A stretch of DNA of 64,000 bases from Candidatus Heimdallarchaeota archaeon (GTDB lineage: Archaea; Asgardarchaeota; Heimdallarchaeia; JABLTI01). The position numbers and the translations under genes were made by a program. This document shows, one piece after another, positions 43,572-52,946 of the stretch. The notes below the pieces were generated by a model. That model made no database searches, had not been told where the DNA came from, and saw nothing but the letters and a program-made list of their open reading frames with translations. The DNA is taken from positions 62,001-126,000 of the forward strand of contig DXJV01000059.1 in the NCBI GenBank assembly GCA_019056785.1, in the 5' to 3' direction. The first letter of the stretch is position 1, and each line of letters starts with the position of its first letter.

Positions 43572-44573
43572 TTGACAAGAATCGTGAGAGGAACAAACTT
43601 GTCAGATTATTCCTATACCCCTGTAGAGTTAGACTTGTTTCTAAAGCAAGTCATAAAATCAAAATTGGCGATTAATATCTATAAAGAATTATTAGCAAGT
43701 GGTGGAGAAACAGCTTTTGGTATTTCGGATGCTCTTAAAGCAAAAGGATTGCGCGCTTGCAAAACAAGAGTCTACGAAGAAATTGCTTATCTCCAGAAAT
43801 TGGGCTTTATCAAACGTCTGTCCCATCGACCACCAATTTATACAACCATTCATACGCCCGAAAATCTCGAGAAAATCGCAAAGCGTTTCTTTATTAAATC
43901 TAGAGAAGAATTAATGGAAAAATGGGCCGCAGTGTACCCGTTTTTACCACGAGAGCAAAAACAAAAAAATCAAGAAGAAATGGAAGATGACCAGAGTGTT
44001 TCTTTGTTCAAATTTAACCCTTTCCCTATTGTGGATATCTTTTACGACTCCCACTCAGGGTTAAAACGACTATTTTATAAAGTATACGAGTCCTCGGAGA
44101 TTCTTATTTGCAATTTTCTTGTGGATACGTGTATGAATGGTGCCTTGTTCATCAAGACAATAAGTGAAGATCTTCCAGCCTTTCTTAACCATTTAGAAAA
44201 CACTACCAGTCGCTATGGGAAAAAAATCCAAATGAAAACATTAACCAATACTTTTTCAGAAGAGTTAAAGACTATCTGGAAATTTAAGGTGCTTCCACCA
44301 ATCCACAAAAAGATTCTGAGTTATATTGACTACGAGCTTCGGGTATTGGAAGTACCAATTATGAGTTTTATACTGGGAGAAGACACTATCTTCTACCCAA
44401 TAGGTCCGGGGGGAATTATCAACAAAACCTCAATATTACTTGAAATGAAAGATGAGGAGCTTATTGATAACGCACAGTTTACTTTCGAAACAGCTTGGCA
44501 AAAGTCCCAAACAGTCATTAAAATAATCGATGGAAAAATAATAAAAGAACGCGATTTGAATTTTGATAGTTAA
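43572..44573 (+). CDS. TrmB-like winged-helix regulator
   Basis: A 333-residue protein. Residues about 25-105 are a winged helix of the TrmB/sugar-regulator type (SKLAINIYKELLASGGETAF, then KTRVYEEIAYLQKLGFIKRL and a wing ending PPIYTTIHTPE). It is followed by a coiled helix and a C-terminal alpha/beta domain (residues 145-320) compatible with the PLD-like or sensor domain of TrmB proteins. The effector is unknown. The start is uncertain: TTG 43572 is 13 bases from AGGAG; GTG 43581 is another possibility. The promoter region upstream is shared with the divergent thioredoxin-like gene. Confidence 0.65.
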   Translation: MTRIVRGTNLSDYSYTPVELDLFLKQVIKSKLAINIYKELLASGGETAFGISDALKAKGLRACKTRVYEEIAYLQKLGFIKRLSHRPPIYTTIHTPENLEKIAKRFFIKSREELMEKWAAVYPFLPREQKQKNQEEMEDDQSVSLFKFNPFPIVDIFYDSHSGLKRLFYKVYESSEILICNFLVDTCMNGALFIKTISEDLPAFLNHLENTTSRYGKKIQMKTLTNTFSEELKTIWKFKVLPPIHKKILSYIDYELRVLEVPIMSFILGEDTIFYPIGPGGIINKTSILLEMKDEELIDNAQFTFETAWQKSQTVIKIIDGKIIKERDLNFDS

Positions 44574-44717
44574 AAGCCGAGCTCCAACAAGGAAAAGAAA
44601 ACAATCTGCGTCAAAAGGCATTTCTTACGAAAGCAATTCCAAAAAGATTAAATATAAATATTGACTTGTAGTTTTATGTTAAATCTTTAGCATAAAAAAT
44701 GTAAACAGCTTATAAAA

Positions 44718-44912
44718 ATGGCTGGTGAAACAGACAAAATAGTCATGATCCTAGTAACCTTCTTCTTAGGTATTCCAGGTATTCATAGATTTTTGAAGAA
44801 ATATTGGCTTTCCGCTATAGTCTATTTATGTACTGGCGGGCTATTTGGCATAGGTTGGATTATCGATCTAATTTTCATAATCTTAGACAAACCCTTGTTC
44901 TGGCAAAGTTAA
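44718..44912 (+). CDS. Small TM2-domain membrane protein
   Basis: A 64-residue protein with two membrane helices forming a TM2 domain: the first helix ends GIPGIHRFLKKYWLSAI, the second is LCTGGLFGIGWIIDLIFIIL. The G-x-x-G-x-H-R-F and G-x-x-D-L features are the family signature. TM2 domains are widespread in bacteria, archaea and animals and their role is unclear. A TATA-like stretch lies in the AT-rich 44650-44700 region. Confidence 0.8.
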   Translation: MAGETDKIVMILVTFFLGIPGIHRFLKKYWLSAIVYLCTGGLFGIGWIIDLIFIILDKPLFWQS

Positions 44913-45317
44913 CCAAATTTCCCAATATTCCTTTTTTTATTTTTTTTTCTAATAATAAAAGTTATTAACAAATAATGAAATGATATATTAAATGCGTAGA
45001 ACGGAGGATCTTATGTGACTAATTGGAGGCGATGTTGGGTCATCGCTCAAAACCAAACAAACTTTTCGGTGTAGCATTAGTGGTCAAACTAGATTTTGCC
45101 TTTGTTACTTTTCTTTTAATGTTGGGTACTTTTCAAATTCTTTTCACTCAAACTTTCAAGAGCTTTTTCTTGAAACCCGCAAAAAAGCTTTTAATTACAA
45201 TTGTTTGACGAAACTACGGAAGAGTATTTCCTTTGCACGCTCTTTTAGAGAGCAAAACAACTTGCCCTTTAGAAACTCTAATATCAATCCTCCTTCAAAT
45301 AGAACGGAGCCATAAAA
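44913..45317. other. 405-base region between the TM2 gene and valS
   Basis: It begins with a T-rich terminator (44932-44949). At 45001-45007 ACGGAGG precedes ATG 45013, which is followed at once by TGA, a start-stop pair. A small frame of 58 codons with one hydrophobic segment (45032-45208) follows, with a poor ribosome-site distance; I do not accept it as a gene but it could be a leader peptide of valS. No tRNA or T-box-like pairing is evident. Confidence 0.4.
44932..44949 (+). terminator. Double oligo-T terminator candidate
   Basis: T7, then AT and T8, begins 20 bases after the TM2 stop. Good archaeal factor-independent terminator composition. Confidence 0.45.
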
Positions 45318-47816
45318 ATGAATAGTTCAAAGCCAAATGAAAAGTCAAAACTGCAATCTAAATTGGAGAAACATTACAATATTCATGAAACAGAACAAAG
45401 AATGCAAAAACTTTGGGCATCAGAAGAACATTACAAAGAAGTATACAGCTTCAAATTTGATGATACAGAACGCCCACTTTTTGCTATTGATACTCCCCCA
45501 CCATTTACAAGCGGTATTTTACACATGGGGCATGCCTATTGGTGTTCTATTTCCGACTTAATTGGCAGGTATAAGCGAATGCGTGGATACAATGTTCTCC
45601 TCCCGCAAGGATGGGACACACAAGGGCTACCAACAGAATTGAAAGTGCAATACAAATGGAACATCTCCCGAGATAACCGGCAACTTTTCAAGAAGAAATG
45701 CCGGGAATGGACTGAACTGATGATTAAGGATATGAAAGATGTTATCTATCAAATCGGCTATCGGCCTGATTGGGAAGCCTTTGAGTATCGCACTATGGAC
45801 CTTGAATATCAAACGATTGTTCAGAAATCTTTGATTAAAATGTTCAAGGATGGAGATGTTTATGTTGATAGTTTTCCAAATATGTGGTGTACTTATTGTG
45901 GGACCAGCATTGCCCAGGCTGAAACAGGCTATCTTGAGAAAAAGGGCTTTATGAATTGGGTAAAATTCCCCATTGTAGGAGAAAAAGATGAGTTCATAGA
46001 GATCGCAACCACTCGACCGGAGCTCCTCCCAGCTTGCCAAGCTATCCTGGTTCATCCAAAAGATAAACGTTTTAGGAAATACCACGGGAAAGAAGCTATC
46101 ATCCCGATTGTCAATCGAAAGATTCCAATCATTACTGACGATGAGGTTGATATGGAATTTGGAACTGGGGCAGTCATGAATTGTACGTTTGGTGATGAAC
46201 AAGACATTAAATGGCAACAAAGACATAAATTACCAATCAAGCAAATTATCTCACCTGATGGAAAAATTGTGAACACAGGCCTCCGGTATGATGGCATGCT
46301 TATAAAGGATGCTCAACGCGAAATTGCAATCGATTTGAACAAAGAAGGGTTTATGCTTAAGCAAGAACGAATAAAACATCGTGTTCTCTGCCATACAGAA
46401 CGAGGTGACTGTGAAACTCCTATGGAATTCTTAACTACTAAGCAGTTCATGGTCAAAATTAAAGATTATGCTCCCAAATTACTTGAGGCTGCAAAACGCA
46501 TGAAGTGGTATCCAAGTTTTTATTTGCGAAGGGCAACAGATTGGATCAGTGCTTTAGAATGGGATTGGATCATTTCGCGCCAACGAGTTTTTGGCACGCC
46601 AATACCCTTTTGGACATGCGCAGATTGTAATGCAGTTATTCCCCCTTCTGAAGAGACAAAGTTACCAATTGATACATCAATAACCCCCCCACCAGTGGAG
46701 AAATGCCCAAAATGTGGTTCAACAAACATCCATGGAACAACAGATGTTTGTGATTGTTGGGTAGACTCGAGTCTCACAGCATTAATAATTTCACGTTGGT
46801 ATACCGACCCTGAATTTGCTAAAAAATGGATCACAAAGGATTCGAAAAACATCATTCGATTACAAGGGCATGATATCATTCGAACATGGTATACTTATAC
46901 AACGTTCCGAACAATGAGATTAACAGATGGCTTGTTGCCTTTTGGTAATGTTTTAATAAATGGCCACGTTCTCGGACCGGATTCCCTTAAAATGTCCAAA
47001 TCACGTGGAAATGTTGTTGATCCTCGTGATGGCATAGAAAAATATGGGGCAGATGCGATTCGTCAGACAATTTTGAGCAGGAAAGTTGGAACTGACTTTC
47101 CATTCCTCTGGGACACAGCGCAATATGGTAAATCCTTCCTCCAGAAACTCTGGTCAGTCTCAAGATTCATTAGCATGTATATCGATGACCTCCCCAGGGA
47201 TTTCAAACTGAAATACTCACCTATTGACCTGTGGCTCCTCTCAGAGCTTGAAGCCGCTCGAAAGGAAATCACGAAAACAATGGATGAGTATGAATTTCAT
47301 ACTAGTTTGAAAATTCTGTATGAATTCACTTGGAATAAATTGTGCGACAATTATCTCGAAAGTGTAAAACCAATTCTTCGGTCGAATGACGAAAAACGGG
47401 CAATCACAGTCAGACTCATTCTTCGTGATACTCTCTGGACTGTCTTGCGTATGCTTGCACCATTCTGCCCCCACATCACAGAAGAGATCTACTTGAAAAT
47501 GTTTAAAGAGTCCATAGGTAAATTGTCGATACATGCCACCAGCTGGCCGGAAAAAGATTCACGACGATTTAACAAAGAAAAAGTAGCGATAGGTGAGGAA
47601 TTAATTAAAATAATTGCTCAGATAAGACAACAAAAAGCAGCGCAACGAATTGCTCTAAATCAACCTTTGAATAAAGTAACAATTACTTTACCAAAAGAGA
47701 TGATCGCTAAGTTAACACCTTATAAAGACTTGATAGCCCAACCATTACATATTAACTTAATTGTTTTTCAAGAAGGAGAAGAGTTAGTTGTTAAACTAAT
47801 GACTGCTAACAAATAA
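45318..47816 (+). CDS. valS: Valyl-tRNA synthetase, archaeal type
   Basis: A class I synthetase of 832 residues. The HIGH motif is HMGH at 69-72 within PPPFTSGILHMGHAYW, and the KMSKS motif is at 558-562 (LKMSKSRGNVVDP). The editing domain begins around residue 190 and has IEIATTRPELLPACQAILVH. Zinc-type cysteine pairs appear at WCTYCG and at CADC...CPKCG. The RLQGHDIIRTWYTYTTFRTM and WDWIISRQRVFGTPIPFW segments distinguish the archaeal ValRS from IleRS and LeuRS. Length fits this type, which lacks the long C-terminal coiled coil of bacterial ValRS. A ribosome site (GAACGGAG) stands 10 bases before ATG 45318. Confidence 0.92.
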   Translation: MNSSKPNEKSKLQSKLEKHYNIHETEQRMQKLWASEEHYKEVYSFKFDDTERPLFAIDTPPPFTSGILHMGHAYWCSISDLIGRYKRMRGYNVLLPQGWDTQGLPTELKVQYKWNISRDNRQLFKKKCREWTELMIKDMKDVIYQIGYRPDWEAFEYRTMDLEYQTIVQKSLIKMFKDGDVYVDSFPNMWCTYCGTSIAQAETGYLEKKGFMNWVKFPIVGEKDEFIEIATTRPELLPACQAILVHPKDKRFRKYHGKEAIIPIVNRKIPIITDDEVDMEFGTGAVMNCTFGDEQDIKWQQRHKLPIKQIISPDGKIVNTGLRYDGMLIKDAQREIAIDLNKEGFMLKQERIKHRVLCHTERGDCETPMEFLTTKQFMVKIKDYAPKLLEAAKRMKWYPSFYLRRATDWISALEWDWIISRQRVFGTPIPFWTCADCNAVIPPSEETKLPIDTSITPPPVEKCPKCGSTNIHGTTDVCDCWVDSSLTALIISRWYTDPEFAKKWITKDSKNIIRLQGHDIIRTWYTYTTFRTMRLTDGLLPFGNVLINGHVLGPDSLKMSKSRGNVVDPRDGIEKYGADAIRQTILSRKVGTDFPFLWDTAQYGKSFLQKLWSVSRFISMYIDDLPRDFKLKYSPIDLWLLSELEAARKEITKTMDEYEFHTSLKILYEFTWNKLCDNYLESVKPILRSNDEKRAITVRLILRDTLWTVLRMLAPFCPHITEEIYLKMFKESIGKLSIHATSWPEKDSRRFNKEKVAIGEELIKIIAQIRQQKAAQRIALNQPLNKVTITLPKEMIAKLTPYKDLIAQPLHINLIVFQEGEELVVKLMTANK

Positions 47817-48080
47817 AACCCCTTACTTTTTTCCCTTTTTTTATATAAACCTCCTTACCGTTTCTTAATAAACTAGACTATTATCTAAAGTACTTTTTAT
47901 TAGTTCCATATGTGTTATAGAAATTGGAGTTGAAGATTTACAGTGTCTTTTCATTTTTTAAAACAACAAATTACTTTTCTTAAACAAACCTTTTTGTAAC
48001 ATCTTATCGAAACCCTTTTGAAGCCATATTAAATTTTTAAGGCGAATTAATCAGCGAAAAGTTAAGGTTTTCAAGTTAAA

Positions 48081-48983
48081 ATGGCAACAACAATTTGGTT
48101 TCAAGAACTCTTCGGACAATGGGGGTGCTTAATTGCATTAGCACTTGCATTGATAATAAATCTCCCTATTTTTATTTGGGCGCGTTTAAAACATCACCTG
48201 ACTTTATGGGGGAGCATTGTTGCCGGCTTTTTTGGGATTAGTTATTGGCTAATCAATCCGGTGTTCTATCTCGGGTTGTTTACCTTTTTCATCTCAAGTA
48301 GTTTTTTAACGAGATATCACAAAAGTGTAAAAGAACCCTTCTTGGATAAATTTGAGAAAGGTGGGGAACGGGATGCCTCTCAGGTTTTAGCGAATGGATT
48401 AGCAGGTTTTCTTTTTATTGTGGGTTATTTGTTGACCATACTTTTTTCTAACAATTTTCTGATTTCAAATGCTTTTATATATGGATTTATAGCTGCAATT
48501 GGAACTGTTAATGCTGATACTTGGGCTACAGAAATTGGCATAGTTTCAAAGGATCAGCCTTATTGGATTTTAAATCTTAAAAAGAAGGTAGAACGGGGGA
48601 CCTCCGGAGGTGTTTCAGCTAAAGGAACAGCTGCTGCCTTTCTCGGTTCACTAGTGATTGGTTCTCTGATTCTTCTTGTTGAAAGTTTTTGGCATAATCC
48701 CATTCACTCTGAGAGCTCCTGGCAACTCCTTCTTTTCATCGCTGTTGCAATAGTTTGCGGTTTTTTAGGGTCAATTATTGATAGTTTCTTTGGTGCTACT
48801 ATTCAAGGGTTCTTTGAGTGCACGGTATGTCAAAAAGGAACCGAGAAGAAAACCCATTGCTCACAACCGACAAAGTTAATTCGAGGGTCGAAAAATTTCA
48901 GAAATGACCACGTGAATTTCTGGTCGTCTTTCATTGCTGGTTTATTAGCATTTGGTTTTGGTTGCTTTGCATACCTTTTATAG
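48081..48983 (+). CDS. DUF92/TMEM19-family membrane protein (VTE6-like)
   Basis: A 300-residue protein with about seven membrane segments. The DUF92 hallmark is clear: KGGERDASQVLANGL, the motif FIAAIGTVNADTWATEIG, then GTSGGVSAKGTAAAFLGSLV and GSIIDSFFGATIQ, with a Cys pair in ECTVCQKGTEKKTHC. Plant VTE6, a member of this family, phosphorylates phytyl phosphate to phytyl diphosphate. In archaea the reaction on geranylgeranyl phosphate would feed lipid synthesis; that is inference. Only one base separates its stop from that of the opposing GTPase gene. Confidence 0.85.
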   Translation: MATTIWFQELFGQWGCLIALALALIINLPIFIWARLKHHLTLWGSIVAGFFGISYWLINPVFYLGLFTFFISSSFLTRYHKSVKEPFLDKFEKGGERDASQVLANGLAGFLFIVGYLLTILFSNNFLISNAFIYGFIAAIGTVNADTWATEIGIVSKDQPYWILNLKKKVERGTSGGVSAKGTAAAFLGSLVIGSLILLVESFWHNPIHSESSWQLLLFIAVAIVCGFLGSIIDSFFGATIQGFFECTVCQKGTEKKTHCSQPTKLIRGSKNFRNDHVNFWSSFIAGLLAFGFGCFAYLL

Positions 48984-48984
48984 G

Positions 48985-50154
48985 TTAATCTGCAAAAATC
49001 TCAACAATGTCGCCATCTTGAAGCACGTGATTTATACCTACAGATTGTCCATCAAATTTCGCACTGGGGCCATAAATCTTTGCATTCTTAAAGTGTTCAA
49101 AGAATCGCGAGTGAATGATCTTTGCAACATCTCCTACTGTTGAACCTTTCTTAATAACAATCGGTTTTTCAGCAATAGTACCATTTGGTTCTTTACTGCG
49201 AACTCTTATCAACCCTAGCTTAGAAAAAATCTGTTCCGGAAGTTGCTTCAAATTTTCTCCTTTTAAGGCACTAATGGGGATAATCTCAAATTGTTGCGCA
49301 AAGGTGTTTACTAGTTTTTCATAATTCTCTTTGGAGCCTGGAATGTCGCCTTTATTTGCAATTACTATGCCGTTTTTGTATACTAAACTGTAATCCAAAG
49401 CTTGAACTAAATCTGAAAGAGTCATTTTCTTCAAGATCTTGAGTGAGAAATTATACAACCCCTGGTCATTGAGGATTTCGATAATTTCTTCTCGAGTGGC
49501 ATCTATCTTATCTTCACCGATTATAATTGCTCCTCCAGAGCCTGTTTTTTTCAACTCGATAGGAGGTTTTTCCTTATTAACTATGATACCACCGGTATAC
49601 AATTCTTCGATTAATAATGACATCTGTTCAACTGGATCGGAGGACAAATCAATAATAAAAAGAAGTAAATCTGCGGCGCGTATTTGCGAGAACAATTTAG
49701 GACCATTTTTCGATTCATTTTTAATATTTTGAAAGACACTTGGCAAGTCGATTAATTGGACAATGGCTCCTTTGCAATCAAGGACGCCTGGAATAGGTTT
49801 TTCAGTGCCAAAAGGGTGAGAACTAATTTTCGTATTGGCGCCGGTAAGCTCTTTCAAGATCTGCGATTTCCCGGCGTTTGGGACACCAATAAGAACAACT
49901 TGGGCATCTCCTTCTTTTGGAATCACCCACATTGGTCCTTTCGTAATTGCTTTTTGCCGTTGTTTTCGTTCAATCAATTCTGCCTTGAATTTTACTAATC
50001 GACTTCGCAAACGGGCGACCATTTTTTCTGTTGCCTTGTGTTTGGGGATTAAGGAAATAAATTTTTCAAGCTTAACTATCTTATCTTCAAGGGTATTGGC
50101 TTCATTGTATTCTTGTTCTGCTAATTTAGCTTCCGGACTAAGATTAGTAGACAT
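48985..50154 (-). CDS. DRG/Obg-family GTPase with TGS domain
   Basis: A 389-residue translation-associated GTPase of the DRG branch. An N-terminal helical region comes first (residues 1-75). G1 is GVPNAGKS at residues 90-97, and the following switch segment SSHPFGTEKPIPGVLDCKGA fits DRG. G4 is NKGD (IVIANKGDIPG) and G5 ISALKG. A C-terminal TGS domain is at about residues 318-389, closing DGDIVEIFAD. One oddity: the G3 motif, normally DLPG in this family, reads DLPS (136-139), losing the glycine that contacts the gamma-phosphate. It could therefore hydrolyse GTP slowly or differently. DRG proteins bind ribosomes in eukaryotes and archaea. Confidence 0.85.
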   Translation of the reverse strand: MSTNLSPEAKLAEQEYNEANTLEDKIVKLEKFISLIPKHKATEKMVARLRSRLVKFKAELIERKQRQKAITKGPMWVIPKEGDAQVVLIGVPNAGKSQILKELTGANTKISSHPFGTEKPIPGVLDCKGAIVQLIDLPSVFQNIKNESKNGPKLFSQIRAADLLLFIIDLSSDPVEQMSLLIEELYTGGIIVNKEKPPIELKKTGSGGAIIIGEDKIDATREEIIEILNDQGLYNFSLKILKKMTLSDLVQALDYSLVYKNGIVIANKGDIPGSKENYEKLVNTFAQQFEIIPISALKGENLKQLPEQIFSKLGLIRVRSKEPNGTIAEKPIVIKKGSTVGDVAKIIHSRFFEHFKNAKIYGPSAKFDGQSVGINHVLQDGDIVEIFAD

Positions 50155-50296
50155 AGCTCCGTAGTTAACTCCTGAAAGTGTTTGTCTCTTAACTTTTTAA
50201 TAGAAAGAAGGATTTTTAATTGTTCCTTTCAACGGGAGAAAAAAAGAGGGAAAGCGAGTGCTGAAAAAAGCACTCAATTAAAGATTGTCAAATAGA

Positions 50297-51901
50297 TTAT
50301 TTCCTACGACTGATTAAACCAAGAGCCGCAAGGCCTAAGAGTGTGGGAATTGCAATTAACCAAGTAAAGCCTGGAATAAAGCCGCCACGAATAATGTCAG
50401 GTGGATTGTAGTCATGGTTGCGTAATTTAAAGTCAATACTAACTGAGAAATCACCCATGTCATGTCCAGTGCCATTAACATGATCGGCTGTTAAATCGGC
50501 TTGTAATCTTATTACTGCACCAGCACCACTTTTATGATAGGCTAAGTAGGCTTGGAAATCAAAGGTAAGATGAGCTTCTTCGTCGTAAACTGCATTTATT
50601 GAGAACAGATCAGGAGAGTAGCTTGTGGTATTTATTTCCACATCTGCAGTAGCAGCGATCTTGAAGTAATAGAAACTTCGTTTGTTAACAAGCTCCGTAC
50701 TAGAGGTCATGGTATTAATGGTCACTTCATCAGCGGGAATTTCAATGGCAGACATGATTTCATCAAAATATGTTCCAAATGCAGTGTTGGCGAGAATCAT
50801 AATTCCTTTGTAAATGTCCCAGTCAGGGGTAACCCATGGGGCAAATGATTCAACAAATTCCCAATCGGGTTCAATTTTGGGATATTGTTGTTCGTAATAT
50901 TTGTAGCTGAAAGGATCGCCAGATGTTTTAATTGCTGCGGCAAAAGCGTTAAAGACAACACCGCCATCAGTTTTCTCAAGTTGTTCAGTCTCAAAATTGT
51001 AGAAGTAACTGTCGCAGAGGACAAAGTCTCCATAGATACCTTTTACCACGAATTTTGAAAAGACAACACCCTCATGGGATTCATAAGTGTTTAACGTATC
51101 TGTAATATTGGCAGTATCAATCATGGAACTAAAGTCACCGTTAGCAGTTATATCGACGTTAAAGGTGTCAAGGTAGAAACTAATGTCGTCACCAACATTT
51201 AAAGCTAATGGACGGTTTTCAACATGATTTAATGAGAGTTCGAAGGATAAGCCTGGAACTTCGAGGAAGGTTAAGTTATCGAGTAAAATATATTCAGCAA
51301 TACCATCAGACTTACGATATTGTACTTCTGCCTCGCCATAGGCATCAGAGTAGGAAGCTTTGAAGGTTGTAGCATCATTAACATCAATAGTGAAGTTCAA
51401 ATAGTCCAGTTTTGTAGCATGGTCTGCCCAGTCATCATTTACGAAGAAGATGGCAGGAGCATAATCTGAGTCATTGAAATGGGGAATGCTTTTAATCATA
51501 GGTCCTGGAGTAGCAGCACCCTTGGGAATAACAACATTAATGGCATCGACGCCTTCACCGATAGTGAAGGTTTCATCTTGTTCGAAAATCAATCCTATTG
51601 TGTACCAAACGACTGTGCCGATTACTCCGCTATCAAACTCGTGGTCAGTTTCCACATGGTTGACTTTTACATATAAAGAATTACCAGCGAGATCAGGGAG
51701 TGTAACATTGGGAATGTCGGGGAAAGTTGCTTGAAGAATATCATAGTAAAGCGTTGCACCTTCGGGGACCAAAAAATCGCTGTCAAAATCTTGAGGAGCA
51801 ACAACAACTGGTTCATTAACCGGTGTTGTTCCCACAACAGCTAATATTGGAGAGAATATTAGCATTAAGCTTAGGATTAAAATAGTATTTTTCACCCTCA
51901 A
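50297..51901 (-). CDS. Exported protein with CTERM-like C-terminal anchor
   Basis: A 534-residue secreted protein of unknown function. An N-terminal signal peptide (KNTILILSLMLIFSPILAVV) leads a long strand-rich domain with several N-glycosylation sequons. The C-terminus is a compact tripartite signal: PGFTWLIAIPTLLGLAALGL, a membrane helix, then ISRRK. This is the layout of archaeal PGF-CTERM-like sorting signals processed by archaeosortases. The start is TTG 51901 with GGTGA at 51908-51912. No archaeosortase gene is in the window. Confidence 0.7.
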   Translation of the reverse strand: MRVKNTILILSLMLIFSPILAVVGTTPVNEPVVVAPQDFDSDFLVPEGATLYYDILQATFPDIPNVTLPDLAGNSLYVKVNHVETDHEFDSGVIGTVVWYTIGLIFEQDETFTIGEGVDAINVVIPKGAATPGPMIKSIPHFNDSDYAPAIFFVNDDWADHATKLDYLNFTIDVNDATTFKASYSDAYGEAEVQYRKSDGIAEYILLDNLTFLEVPGLSFELSLNHVENRPLALNVGDDISFYLDTFNVDITANGDFSSMIDTANITDTLNTYESHEGVVFSKFVVKGIYGDFVLCDSYFYNFETEQLEKTDGGVVFNAFAAAIKTSGDPFSYKYYEQQYPKIEPDWEFVESFAPWVTPDWDIYKGIMILANTAFGTYFDEIMSAIEIPADEVTINTMTSSTELVNKRSFYYFKIAATADVEINTTSYSPDLFSINAVYDEEAHLTFDFQAYLAYHKSGAGAVIRLQADLTADHVNGTGHDMGDFSVSIDFKLRNHDYNPPDIIRGGFIPGFTWLIAIPTLLGLAALGLISRRK

Positions 51902-51940
51902 AATATTTCACCATTTTTTAGTGATTCTGTATTTTTTTTG

Positions 51941-51950
51941 TTATATATAC
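51941..51950 (-). promoter_or_regulatory. TATA box for the exported CTERM-like protein
   Basis: GTATATATAA on the minus strand lies 40 bases before the TTG start, which gives a leader of about 15-20 bases containing the GGTGA ribosome site. Confidence 0.45.
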
Positions 51951-52132
51951 AATAACCGTTATTCTATTATATAATGTTATTGTTTTCGCCATAAGAATGA
52001 TTATCGGCTAGTGATTAATCATTCTTGATTAACAAATCCATTAAGAAAAAAAGAGACTGTTCTTTTTCTAAGAAAAACACTTTTATGAAGGGTTTTTTCC
52101 TCTTTGCCAGGTTCTTCTATATTATGGATCAG

Positions 52133-52805
52133 TTAGATGCTCTTTTTCTCTCTCCTTTTAACGAAGTCCCAAAAGTTCAAGTCTTGAATACTAACAAGAT
52201 AAAGTAACAAACTGATCGTCGCTACAAGAAAGAGAATATTGTTTAATAGCCACAAAAAAGCAATAACTATAAAGAATATGGCCCGGATGCCAATCATCCA
52301 CGAACGCTGGGATAGCCGGAAAATGTTCTTAATATAATTAATAGTATCCTTCCCACTCTCCTCCGGTTGAATGTCGCTTGTAAGCAAATAAGAGAGGTTT
52401 GCTAACATGCGATTAGCATTCACAAAACTAAACAAGGCAATGATGATAATTAATATTAGCATTGCCATCTGAGCGAATCCGACAGTTAATAATGAACTTA
52501 TTTCCCATAAAAAAAACGATCATTGTCTGTGAAAATGTTCGAAGAAAAACCTACAATCAAACCGATAAGAGCGAGAAGGCCAGAAATAAAAGCACTATTA
52601 ATCAAAATATGATTTCATAAAGCGTGTTGGACTGTTGCAGCATTACTTTTTTGCAAATTGAATTCAATCCAATTCTTGAGAATTTTATGCCGTAAGCTTT
52701 TCTTTGTTTTCTCTCTTCGCAGGTTAAGGAGAATAAGGAAAGCAGTGATAGGAGAAAGGCACTAATGAAGATAAAAAAAGCTACTTCATCTAACATTTTA
52801 ACCAA
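52133..52805 (-). pseudogene. Broken DUF599-like membrane protein gene
   Basis: Read on the minus strand from ATG 52805, one membrane protein appears to be spread over three frames. Segment 1 (52805 to about 52690) has a hydrophobic N-terminus. Segment 2, in another frame, reads HKILKNWIEFNLQKSNAATV through QHAL, then an in-frame TGA at 52615-52617, then NHILINSAFISGLLALIGLI. Segment 3, after a shift at the A8 tract 52509-52516, reads LWEISSLLTVGFAQ and joins the open 111-codon tail (NANRMLANLSYLL, LSQRSWMIGIRAIFFIVIAF). The order of motifs resembles DUF599-type proteins, and the stop replaces the Arg expected in 'RN'. Two shifts and one stop make sequencing error unlikely as the sole cause. 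The 111-residue tail could still be expressed alone. Confidence 0.6.
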
Positions 52806-52946
52806 CTCTGGAGTTATTGGTAATGGTAGCCTTAGTTCCAGTCAATAAAACTATCGGGAAAAAAGTAAAGTTTTCGTCTTATTTTCTTTAATTTTTCATT
52901 AACAACTTTTTTTAAAGAAAAAACGTTTAATCAATATAATGATGAA

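Noticed and set aside
45627-46226. 199-codon minus-strand frame inside valS
   Set aside because: Lies wholly within a confidently identified synthetase gene and has no recognisable features.
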